Shown here: positions 47,980 through 58,801 of the stretch, piece after piece
How positions within the stretch are numbered: position 1 is the first letter of the stretch
Layout of the letters: each line of letters starts with the position of its first letter
From: Diploscapter coronatus
Taxonomy: Eukaryota; Nematoda; Chromadorea; Rhabditida; Rhabditidae
Assembly: GCA_964036155.1 (NCBI GenBank)
Contig: OZ038423.1
Coordinates: forward strand, 22,583,249 to 22,647,248
DNA length: 64,000 bases
Direction of reading: 5' to 3'
The notes under the pieces: generated by a model
What the model was told of the DNA's origin: nothing
Databases searched by the model: none
Seen by the model: only the letters and a program-made list of their open reading frames with translations
Translations under genes and position numbers: made by a program

Positions 47980-50900
47980 ATGGGGAAGTTCGCCAAGTTG
48001 AAGTCGAAATTGGCCGCCCAAGTCGAGGAGGAGGAGAAAATCGAACGGGAGTTTGAGAAGAGAATCACGGAAACTGGATACGAGGCCAGATTCAAGGACG
48101 ACGAAGATGATGAGGACCTGGAAACGACTTCGGAAGAAGATTCGGACAACGAAGAAGAGCACGGCGGGAAAAATGGGGTAATTTTATTTTTTAACTAAAA
48201 ATTTGAAAAAAAGCCGTTAAAAATTTTGCGATTATTCTTCCGAGGTTTGAGACAAGAAATACCGAGGTATCGAGTCGTCTTCAGAATGTCGTAGTGTTAA
48301 ACAAATTTGAAACATAACAACATATTTTTTAATGAAATGGAAAACATATTTTGACATAAATAAAATAGTGATTTTTTCAAGTTTCAAAAAATGAAAAGAT
48401 TGGGAGGATGAGTTTAAAATGACCACTCGCTGCTATAGTCGGAATTTCTAAAATGCCGGCTTAAAAAAACCTTCAAAATGGATCATTTTAGGAGGCCAAA
48501 GCGGACGAGAAGAAGCGTGCGGAGTCGTGGACGAATCGCGAGCGAGTGCTGATTCTGTGTTCGCGTGGGACCGATGTTCGCACTCGGCATTTGGCCAATG
48601 ATTTGAAGGTTGGATTTTTTTCCGAATATACTAGTTTTTGCCTTTTCCTTTTCTTCTGAACAATTCTTTTTTATTTCCATTATTTCAGTCCCTGATGCCC
48701 CACTCCAAGGGCGACTCCAAATTCGACCGCCAAAAGACGCTGACCGTGTTGAACGAGATCGCCGAGATGAAGAACTGCACCAAGGTGATGTACTTCGAGA
48801 GCAGAAAGAAAAAGGTCCGCTTTTAAACATTTCCTCAATTTTTAATTCCTCAAAACACCTATTGTAATAACCTTGATCAAGCTCACTGCTTTATATGAAG
48901 TTTTGAAACATATTCCGAGACAAATTTTTGTAATGTTTTTTTCTGAATTTGAGCAACGCTTTAGTCGCTACAAAACTAGGGTTTCCATGAATTATTTTGA
49001 AGTATACCTAGGGACCGCCAAGCCCCGCCCCTTTCACTTGATTCAAAAGTGTCCATAGTTGATTACCCTTTCGATTATCGCAAATATTTTTTGTTTTACT
49101 TTTATTTTTAATAATTGATCGGTGCCTACTATACAATTCGATACTGCTCTTTCACGTGGTGATATCGATTTATTGATCGGGATGCGAAAAAAGTCCGCAA
49201 TTGCGCGTCAAATTATAGCAATGCTAATATTTCGAGTTATAAAAAAGGCACATTTAATTTTTTTTGATGAATCGGTACATCTAGTTGAAATGTACAACAT
49301 ATTTAAAAATTAGAAAAATCCTGCGTAGAGCAAATTTTTTCGAGGCAATAATAGATGCTCGCCTTTGCAGTACTGTATCTCGACAGAGGATCGTTGAAAT
49401 CGTCTGGAAACTTAACTAAAATAAAATTTGATACTCCCTAATTATGCTATTCAAAAGAAAAAATCGAAATTTTATCAAAAAATATTTTTAAAATTAATTT
49501 CAAAATGAGCATTTTTTTGTCTTTACTAAATTTGACCACTGTAGGCATATTTTGAAAGGCACATATGTTTTTATTTCATATTTTGATTAGTTGGTCAATT
49601 GTCCGTCTTCGGTGAAAAAATCAGAAAAATCCTGCGTAGAGCAACTGAAATCCTGATAATTCACGAAAATATAAAAGAAGCCAATGCTGAAATGAAAGAG
49701 AGTGCAGAGAAAAAGATCCCTAAAGGCAGAGAAAGAAAGGGGGAAGCGAGCGGCATAGTGTCTTTTGCAGATAAACCACGCCCCTTTCCCTTGTCCACGA
49801 AAAGGAGCGATTTTTCCGTTTTTTCGCGTTAAATTTTATCAATTTTTTCATCAGTGACGTATTTTTTCGCGGTTTTTTCGGTGGGAATGTTTAGAGGGGC
49901 ACCTCAGACCCTGAAAAATGTAGAAAACATGGTACCAGAGTGAATTTGGCAAAATGGCTGGCGGTCTCTAAGTATACCTTACGAAAATAAAATCCAGAAT
50001 AGTGTAAAAATTTCTACCAGTCGTGACAAGACATTATTCTTTGCGAGGCTAATGTCTTTTTACATTCTTTTCCAAAATGATTGCACTAATTATTTCTAGG
50101 ACACATACATGTGGCTGTCGAACGTGAAAAACGGTCCGTCGATGAAGTTCCTCGTTCACAACGTGCACACCATGATGGAGCTCAAGTTGTCGGGGAACTG
50201 TCTTAAGGTTTACTTTTCCTGATTTAGTTGATTTATTTGTCTTAACTTCAGGCCTCTCGCCCGATTCTGTCTTTCAACGGAGCATTCGACGAAAAGCCCG
50301 AATTCGCTCTGATCAAACAGGCACTCGTTCAGGTTGATTTTGATTTTTTCATTTTTAGATATGATTTGCTGAAAGTCAATTGAAGAAACGAGAATTTTAG
50401 AATTGTCTATCTTTACAGCAAAAATGAGCTAAATTATCTACCAGATTCTAGAATTAGTTTCAAATTTACTTGAAACTTATCCAGAAAGTTCTAGTTTTCC
50501 TCTCATAATATTTAAATAGATCTGATAGCCAAGATTATTGACAAGTGTCCAAACTATACGTCTCTTCTGATGAAACTTATGAAATAAAAAAATAAAATAT
50601 ATATATATATACTTATAGACCCTGGGCACTCCTCAGCACCATCCTCGCAGTCAGCCGTTCTATGACCACGTGTTCATGTTCTCCCTGACTCCCGACAAAC
50701 GGATCTGGTTCCGCAACTTCCAGGTCGTCGATGAAAGTCTGCAACTCCAAGAAATTGGTAGACTCGATGTTCTAATTATGTTTTAAAAAGAAGTTGAATC
50801 AATTGTTGAAAATTTAGACCAACACATGCTAGCCTTCTCCCCTGAGTATTTATTTAAAAAAAAAACTCTCTGATATAAAATTTGTCTTCCTTATTTTTAT

Positions 50901-51578
50901 TCGATTTTTCTAAAGATAAAATTCTTTCCTATTCCAGGCCCTCGTTTCGTTCTGGAACTGATTCGGATTTTCGACGGCTCGTTCGAGGGCGCAGTTCTCT
51001 ACGACAATCCCGACTACGTGTCCCCGAATCAGAAAAGAGCGGAGCTGAGGAAAATGAAAAAGTCCGAACATCTCACCAGAGTCATCAATAGGAAGGTGGG
51101 GCTTTGGAATTTTATTTAAATAATTCTAAGTTCACGAACTTTTTTGTTATTTAAAATAGTGCAGTCTGTTTCGGTTCATTAAGAAAGCATTTTCGATAAA
51201 ATGCATATTCTTCCGATAGATTTCAAAATTTGATGCATTTCAAAACGTTTTCCCTTTCTTTGATTAACCTATGATGCTTTTTATCGTATTTATTGGTGCT
51301 AAAAATTCAAATTCAGGCGTACAATGAAAAGACGAAATTCCTAAACGAAGCTGTAGAGCAAACGTACGAAGATCCTATTGGAGAGGTAAAGATAAAAATA
51401 GGATAAATCGATTTTTGCTCAAAATTGTAATTTGCAGGTGTTCGACACAGAAAATCTGCCGAAATTGGAGGGAAAAGCGGCGAAAATCGTCCAGAAAATC
51501 GACAAGAAACGCAAAAAGAAGGTGAAAGCCGGAAAAATGAATGCGAAGAAGGCCAGAATCGATGCAAGCGGAGAGTAA
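47980..51578 (+). CDS. BRX1: Ribosome biogenesis protein BRX1 (Brix domain)
   Basis: ATG 47980 follows a TTGCAG acceptor by four bases. MGKFAKLKSKLAAQ begins a charged N-terminal tail with an acidic stretch (DDEDDEDLETTSEEDSDNEE). The Brix domain starts ERVLILCSRGTDVRTRHLAN, then SLMPHSKGDSKFDRQKTLTV, NEIAEMKNCTKVMYFESRKK, DTYMWLSNVKNGPSMKFLVH, MMELKLSGNCLKASRPILSF, PFYDHVFMFSLTPDKRIWFR and EIGPRFVLELIRIFDGSFEG. All align with yeast Brx1 (LYLWLSKPPNGPTIKF, ELNFTGNCLKGSRPVLSF). The C-terminus is Lys-rich (KIDKKRKKKVKAGK), as expected for a nucleolar protein. It acts in early 60S ribosomal subunit assembly. Length is about 380 residues. An intron at 48816-50099 holds a DNA transposon. BACURD follows within 246 bases. 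Confidence 0.93.
49007..49972. mobile_element. DNA transposon with terminal inverted repeats in BRX1 intron
   Basis: The left end CCTAGGGACCGCCA (49007-49020) and the right end read on the other strand, CTTAGAGACCGCCA (from 49972), are inverted repeats with two differences. Each is flanked by TA (within AGTATA/AGTATACC), as for TA-target elements such as Tc1/mariner. Size is about 966 bases. A frame at 49122-49313 (SRGDIDLLIGMRKKSAIARQ) vaguely resembles a transposase helix-turn-helix but is too short to call. A 21-base direct repeat (GAAAAATCCTGCGTAGAGCA core) occurs at about 49314 and 49623. Two CACGCCCCTTT/CCCGCCCCTTT words lie near the ends. Probably non-autonomous. Confidence 0.65.
50596..50613. 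repeat. TA microsatellite in BRX1 intron
   Basis: A run of about eight alternating TA units in the intron that ends at about 50620. Simple-sequence repeat only. Confidence 0.8.
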
Positions 51579-51823
51579 ACAGGTCGATTTTTGGATAGTT
51601 TGTTATTTTTATCTTGTTTTTTTGTCTTTGTTCTGTTATTCATTGCAAAGTTTCTCGTTGTTATCGTTGATTTTAAAAAATAAAGTTTAAATTTTGGTCA
51701 GTTAATGTTTTTCTTCAAATTGTGGTTTTCAGACCATAGACATATTTCTATTTGATTGCTTCTTTTCTTTTCTTCTATTGTTTATTTATACTTTGATATG
51801 TAGGCTGATCAAGAGACGCTAAA
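51579..51823 (+). promoter_or_regulatory. Operon-like intercistronic region BRX1-BACURD
   Basis: An AATAAA poly(A) signal at about 51679 is followed by acceptors at about 51731 (TGGTTTTCAG) and 51804 (TGATATGTAG) before the downstream ATG at 51824. Spacing from poly(A) signal to acceptor (about 50-125 bases) fits nematode operons resolved by trans-splicing. Confidence 0.5.
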
Positions 51824-53970
51824 ATGTCCGGAGAGACTTCGGCGGTCAATTACCGACATAACCCCAGGTGCTCGAGGACGAGCACGAATGAAAAGGAAGG
51901 GGAGGAGACCAATGGGGTAGGTTATTTGATTTGATTAGAAAAGTAAGTTCCATGTTTTTTGCATTTGAACGATGCTTTTAGAAAGTAATTTCCTTCTAAT
52001 TGCAATTTGATAGTTCAACCAGTCGGTCCGTTGCAAAAATTCAACTTGGGATATATTTTCTGCCGAAACAACTACTATGGGGATCAAAAGATATGAAAAG
52101 TGAATAGTAACAATCTAGAAATCCCCCGACCAATACATGAAACTGAATGTTGGTGGAGCTTTGTTCCAAACGACTTTGGCTACTCTAACGAAACAAGACA
52201 CCATGCTGAGGGCTATGTTCAGTGGAAGAATGGATGTGAGTTTTTTTTTTTAATTTGCTATTTATCTTGAATATCTTCAAGCCCATGATCATCGACTTTT
52301 AGAGCTTCTTTATCAAATATTTGATTTATTTTGAAACCTATTCAACTTCTGAATACCCTCAAATTTAGGTAACAGCGGATAGCAATGGTTGGGTGTTGAT
52401 CGACCGAAGCGGCCGTCATTTTTCTCTGATTTTGGATTTTCTCCGAGACGGCTTCGTGCCTCTGCCTGACTGCAGGATGGAGGTCGAGCAGCTGCTCTGC
52501 GAGGCCAGGTTCTATCTTATTCAGGTAAAACAAGGTGTTGAAAACGAGAACTGATCAACCAATATGAGTTCACACAAATATCTAATTTTTAAACTTATGT
52601 GATTCTATTTCGGCCCTGAAGAATGTGTGATGCGTTATCAAAATTTCTGAAATCTATTTAAATTTAGAGAAACAAATTTTAGGACCTAATCTCTGAATGC
52701 GAGTTGTGGCTAAATTCGCACGGTCAGCGAAACATCGATAGCGAGCCAAGCTATGTCTGCTACATTCCTACAGTCCACACCAAGGCCGAGTACGAAAGAC
52801 TCATCTTCTCGTCGCATAAAGTTTGTTTTTATCTAGGCTATCTGTATGTGGCTCGCTAATTACAAAAATCGTAAACTGAATCAACTTTATTAAATAAGGA
52901 GATATTATTCAGATTTTTCTTTATAATATTTTAAAACAAAACCAAAAGAATTGATTAGTTGTTTCTATCAAAAATTCTGAAACTTGTGTTTTTCTGCAAA
53001 AATTTTAAAATCACATTTTTAGCCAGCCATCAAGCTTCTGATCAACCGTCATAATAACAAGTATTCCTACACGAGTCAATCGGATGACAATATTCTCAAG
53101 AATCTCGAACTTTTTGATCGGCTCGCTATGAAGTTCCATGATAGGATTTTATTCATCAAAGGTATTCTTAAAAATTTCGACCTTTCTGGATAGTTCACCC
53201 ACAATTCTATTTAAAAGATTAAAAAATGGTAAAAGAAAATTCGATAACTTCCCAACGTAATTTATCTTCATTTTCAGACGTCGGTTCTGACTCCTCCGAG
53301 GTCTGTCAGTGGAAATTCTACGGAAAAGGCGTCGCTAGGACCGAAGTCTGTTGCACGTCGATTGTATACTGCACTGATAAGAAGCAGACGAAGGTAGGCA
53401 TGAACTTTTCATATCAACGAGAATATAAGGAACTACTATAAAAATCACTTCGTTTTCTTGTAAATAGATTTGTAAAGATTTGAAACATAATGTTGGATAA
53501 TCGGTATTTTTACAAGACGCGCTGCTACCAATCATATCAAAAAGATAGGTATTTAGAAGCTCCAATATAACATTTGAAACCTACCAAGGCGAAATAATTT
53601 CCCCACACTTATTCAAGTTTGATGAGCTATTGTCAGGCCTAGGGAGCAGTTAGTTTCGTCGGACGAAAATAAACTATAGAGGGGGTAGGTCGCAAGGGGG
53701 TTTCAGACGATCGTCCACCCTAGGTCTGATAATTGTTTGCTTACTTGTATAACAGAGGGTACACGTCATAAAAAAGTTTAGAAACCAATTTTGAGAGTTT
53801 CGAAACATGTGTAGTTTTAAATTTAGGTCGAGTTCCCCGAGGCACGCATTTACGACGATGCGATGTCGATTCTGCGCTACGAGGACAGAGGGGTGTGTCG
53901 CCGCTGCGGTGGTTCGACCTGCTCCCCACCTGGTGCTCAAACTCCTGGAACTCCGCCGGGAGAACAGTAA
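51824..53970 (+). CDS. BACURD-type BTB adaptor for CUL3 (KCTD10/13/TNFAIP1 family)
   Basis: Seven exons give about 345 residues. The BTB/T1 domain begins [20 protein letters not shown] then [40 protein letters not shown] and [20 protein letters not shown], nearly the KCTD10/13/TNFAIP1 consensus. The middle reads [20 protein letters not shown] then [20 protein letters not shown]; the end reads [20 protein letters not shown] with [16 protein letters not shown], also family-specific. These proteins link substrates such as RhoA to CUL3 ubiquitin ligase in animals. An N-terminal Ser/Arg-rich extension (about 38 residues) and a C-terminal tail with [10 protein letters not shown] and a Pro/Gly-rich end are lineage features. 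It is downstream of BRX1 in a likely operon. Confidence 0.93.
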
Positions 53971-54635
53971 TTCCAAATGGAAGAGGATCTATTGAAAAGC
54001 TCATCGTAGTTTTATATCAACTAATTCTTAGCAAAAAACCTTCTAATAATAAAAATCAGTTTCCGAGGGTTTTTAGGGCTTATATAATCAAACAAGTTTT
54101 AATAATTGATCGACCTAAATGCTAGCACATTTTATTTGGAAAAATATGACAAACTGTCGATTATTCGCGTTATTTCAAGGCTCAGCATGTCATACTTTTC
54201 CAAGCTAATACTGCGTTGAACGAATTTAAATTATTAGTGGATTTTTTCCTAAAGCAACAAAAAATAAGTCGGAATTTTGTGATGTGAATGATTAGAGAAA
54301 TCTAGTCATATGTCCATGCGTACTTGTCATATTTCTGATCTTCTCTTTAGTACATAATTTTCATAGAAAGTCGAACATTTACAACGAAATCTATCTATTC
54401 TTCAAGTATTCTATTCTTTAGCTCGGGGCTATTATTGTAATTCTAACTTAAACTTGTCTTGCCCGAGGTTGATTCCTATGTAAAATTGCATAAATTTATT
54501 ATGTTTTATTTAGGGGGAAATAAATAATTTCATAAAAATAATACTTTGTTTGAAATACTCCGGAAAAATCAATATTTCAAGAAAAAATCCTATTTTTCCG
54601 GATTTTTAATGGAATGTAAAAGTATAATCTTGATT
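53971..54635. other. Convergent 3' intergenic region
   Basis: Between the 3' ends of the BACURD (plus) and Rab escort (minus) genes. AT-rich, with an AATAAA at about 54520. No gene is recognised. Confidence 0.4.
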
Positions 54636-57600
54636 TTACGCAGTGTCCTCTTGCTCTTCCTCGACCGTCCTGGGTTTACGTGGCAGAAAATCACGATCGG
54701 ACCAAAAGCGTGCGAAAATCAATTGAGCCTGAAATTTTGAAAATAGATCATTTTTATCGATTTTTAAAAATGTTTATCTCTCGAAGCAGGTCGAAGTTTA
54801 CCTCTTTGATAGCTTCAGCATATGTCAAGGATGAATCCGGACCGGAAACGACCGCGAAATTCGAGGGATTACTTTCGGAAAGTGGCGGAACAGAATGACG
54901 CAATTTGAAGCGCAACGACCACAGAGAGACTGAAATGAAGATAATACTTTTATCCTAAAGAAAAATTTATGAAATTTTGAAACTAGTGGTTTAGTGAGCT
55001 TATTCAAAGAAAGTTTTGAAAAAAATCACTCTAACCAGACGACTTTTCCCCATCCTGTAGAAACACCTCATCTTCAACCGTTTTCAGCACATTTTCCGAG
55101 TCCGAATTTCCATCTCGTTTCACTGTTAGATGAACCAAGTCTGAAGAAAATGAAATTCTAAGAGAAAATTCAATAATGCATACAGTATCCTTTGGGCGCT
55201 AAGCACATTTGGAATCCGGCCTCGAAAAGACGTGGAGCTGCGAGAGAATTCAGTGGGGCCAGATTCAGGATGGTTATCTGAAAATTTTATCAAATTTGAA
55301 AAAGTATGCTAATAAGAGTGATAAAACACCAAATAATTACTTCCGTTTTGATAATGAATTTCAAATTACATTTTCTCAGCCACATGGTAAATCATTTCAA
55401 AATAATTCTGAATTCTTACTTAAATCTTTGAAAATTGCAAATGAACTGAAATTATTTATTTACTGTAAAAAATTCATTCAGCGAATATTTTCAGAATTAT
55501 TCGAGATGTCATCATTTTTAAAACTTGTTATTAACCACCACGAAATTTCCCAACCTTTTCCTTGTCTCCCTCCAAAATCGACTTGTTAGTGATGTGAACG
55601 GCCCTGTCGACCCAGATCTCTTTGGATGGATTACTGTAGCTACAGTAACCCTCAGGCAGGTAGGCAGGGTTCATCAGCACGTAACGACAATCGATACGCT
55701 GCTTGAGTCCATTCGTCAGAACTGCAACGATTCTGAAAGTAGAAAGTAAAAACTGAATAAGTTCCAAGAAGTTTGCAATGGAAAGGTGGGAAAAAATCGA
55801 ATAATTTGGGCGACATCGTAGGTTTCTAAACGGTATTTTTTGTATGAAACTTCAGCCAATATTTTTAACCATCTTGTATCAAATCTTGCAAATCTCATTG
55901 AATATGTTTCATGGAATCAGAAATATAAAAAGATGTGAACATTTACAATGAACTTTTAATACTTTAATAGCCACGACAGTGAAGTTTCGTTCTGATTTAC
56001 TCGTAGTATTTTTCTGTACTACTAGATGTTTAGGAAAAAAAACCGTACTTTCCATTCTCCTCGACGAAAGCGTCGATGGGCATTCCAAGACAGTACACCG
56101 CGCCATAAACTGCGGCCAGTCGGCAGAAGCACTGAAGTAAAAAAAAATAAAATCTAATTTTTGTCAAGAAGAATGTTGAATTAGAGCTTTTTTTCGAAAA
56201 TTTCAAGTCGTTAATTTAACCTGAGGCAGCTCCCCACAACCATAAAGGGGATGGAGAAATGGCGAGTTGCCAAATTGACCGACGGAATCCACGAATTCGC
56301 ACACTGCTTTCAGACCCTGAAATTAAATGGAGACAATTAATTAGGGAGATTATCTTGGAAATGAGATAATTAGTCAATTAGGTATAGGAAAAAAAGTCAA
56401 TCACCACTTCCGTGGTGGCGTTAGGCTTCAGAATTCCGATGGCGTTGACGATGTAGTTGAGTAGGTTTCCATCAATGTCTTTGGCCTTTAGAAATTCTTC
56501 GAAGGGCTTGTCGGAGAAATCTGAAAATCATAGGTTTTTAAAATGTTTCAAAATTAAAGGTTACAAATAATCTTTAGATTAGTATGTTTGTATCACTCTT
56601 GTTAAAAAGATTAAATTGAAAAAATAAAATAAATAAGATACCCTTCCATTCCTCGGCTACCGCATCAGGTAACTGATTCCATTGCATGCAGAAGTTCATG
56701 AATTTGATCAGTTTCCGCTTTTCGATCAAACTGAATGTTTGAATCTATCATAGCTCAATAAAATACTAATGAAATCTACTGAAAATAGATTCCTATCGAA
56801 ATTTTGTTGCTTATTTAAATAATTTATCCGATTTCATAAAATAGAAATAACTTCTGGCTCAAATTTATCCCATGATTTCTGAAGCATAATTAAAACTAAA
56901 AGAAACTCGTCAAATCAGAATTTTTGAAACTTACTCAAAAGATTTTCCTTTCATTTTTCTGAATTCCAAGTAAGAAGATAAATTTACCTGAGCACATTAG
57001 ACTGGAATATCTCGCCCTTGCTGCAAGGGACCCGGATGAATTTCGATGTTTGCGGATCACCATCAGAGGTCGCAGGACCGATTCCTGATCCGCTCGTCGA
57101 AAGACAAAGCAGTTGGTCGACCAACTTGAACTCGGCGTATTTCGAAACTTCTGCCATTTCTTTATTTCAGAAAATACGTTTTTGATATAGTTTACCAGAG
57201 TCTACAAGCGTCTGCACCATTGGCCCTTTGGCGAGAAGAAGCTGAAATTTTCAACTTTGAAAATTAGGTAAGTTTCAAATTATCTCAGGACAGACTGGTA
57301 GTTTTATGAGCGATTTATTTTCGTTATTGAGAACAATTTTTAAAAGTAATTTAAAGTGGAGTAATATCATTCAAGTTTTAGCGATTTTGGCCGAGTGATA
57401 GAGAATAAATATATTATTCTTTAAAATATCCAAGTTTTAATCTATCATTTATTCTTGAAGGGCCGATCTTCATTTAATCTTATCGAAATTTGCCCACCTT
57501 ATTAACCAAATCGATGCTGAACTTCCTGAAGTCCGACTCAATCGCCTCTTTGATCGTCTTCTCCTCAGAAGCCTCGTTCTTCGTTACCGTAGTCGTTTGA

Positions 57601-58382
57601 TCACTGAAAATTCGAAATGAAAGTATGAGAACTGACTTTCGAAAGCCATATTTCATCATGGAATGATATTTTCAAATTTGTAAGAAAAATGCAAAATTAC
57701 CTTTGACCTGACCATTCCTGGCTGATATCCTTGATCATTTCGACGTTCCTCGATATTTTCACCAGTTTTTCTCCGTCTTTTAGGAGGTCACTGGAAATTG
57801 TTGCGATATTTATGTCTAGAAAAGACATACGTTTCAAAAGCTAATGAATTGAGTTTATTTTCTATAGCAATATTACACCTTCATTAATTAGGCTTGAAGA
57901 GAGAAAATATGTCTTCAAAAATCAGGACGATGGAATAAGGTCAGAAAAAATACGAATTTGCACCTGGATTGATTTTCATCATTTCTTGACTCTTTTTGAT
58001 TTTCCTCCTTCTTCGTCAAAGTCTCGATCCACTCCTTGACGCCCTGCAAATTGAACGAAGCCCATTCGGCGCCGTAGAAATCGTTCCTGAAATAATTAAA
58101 TATTAAAAAAAAAATTTCGAACTAATAAGTTTCAAAAAGCTTTAATAAGTAATTTAAATATTTTGCAATTTGTTAGAAGAGCTCTCAGTTTCATAAATGT
58201 GTATAATTTTTAGCGATTTTAAAGTCGTACAAAAGTTGCAAGATGTGAAGAGAAAAGATTTGACCTTACCTATCCAAATGCACGACGCTAAGTCCGCTTC
58301 TCGCGCAAGCCGCTGCCAAAATCGATTCCGTCAGCCCCGAACCGAGAACTACCACATCCACATCCTTGGGAAAATCGTCCAT
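54636..58382 (-). CDS. CHM: Rab escort protein (REP/CHM)
   Basis: ATG 58382. The N-terminus [20 protein letters not shown] then [20 protein letters not shown] is the GDI/REP dinucleotide-fold signature (DV.V.G.GL.E...AAA..R.G..V.H.DR...YG). Next exons give [11 protein letters not shown], a long insert characteristic of REP rather than GDI, then [63 protein letters not shown] followed by [20 protein letters not shown] (the conserved YG.GELPQ.F.R..A..GG.Y.L block), and [15 protein letters not shown]. The last exon ends [16 protein letters not shown], as at REP C-termini. About 13 exons and about 520 residues. REP presents newly made Rab GTPases to geranylgeranyl transferase II and delivers them to membranes. 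It sits 420 bases downstream of the USP30-like gene on the same strand. Confidence 0.88.
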
Positions 58383-58801
58383 TTTCTAAAAACCTTCAAA
58401 TTTCAGGAGAAATTCCAATTTTCAGATATATTTCACACGAAATTCAATCGATAGAAATCGAAGGAAAAGAGTCGATAAAATCGTGTAATTTTTATTTAAT
58501 TTTACACCGAGAAAGAGGTACGTGTAAATATGCACTTTTTGAGCCTGACTAGAATAATCTAAATCTATGAAAAATTTATGACATTCTATTCTACAAAAAG
58601 AAAGATCTGCGTCAAAATGAGTGAAAACCCCAATGTGACCACGTAATAATTACCCTAATATAAGTAGGTCCATTTCTGAAATTGAAGCTCAATGGGCTAA
58701 TAACATTAACAAAAAACAAAAAATATCGAAACAATTAATCTACAGAGATATATATAGTTGGTAAAAGGTCAGAAAATTACAGCAATCCAAAAAATCATCG
58801 A
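58383..58801. other. Short intergenic region USP30-like / REP
   Basis: A 419-base gap between two minus-strand genes, holding the 3' UTR of the USP30-like gene and the upstream region of the Rab escort gene. AT-rich with no clear motif. An operon is possible but not shown. Confidence 0.3.
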
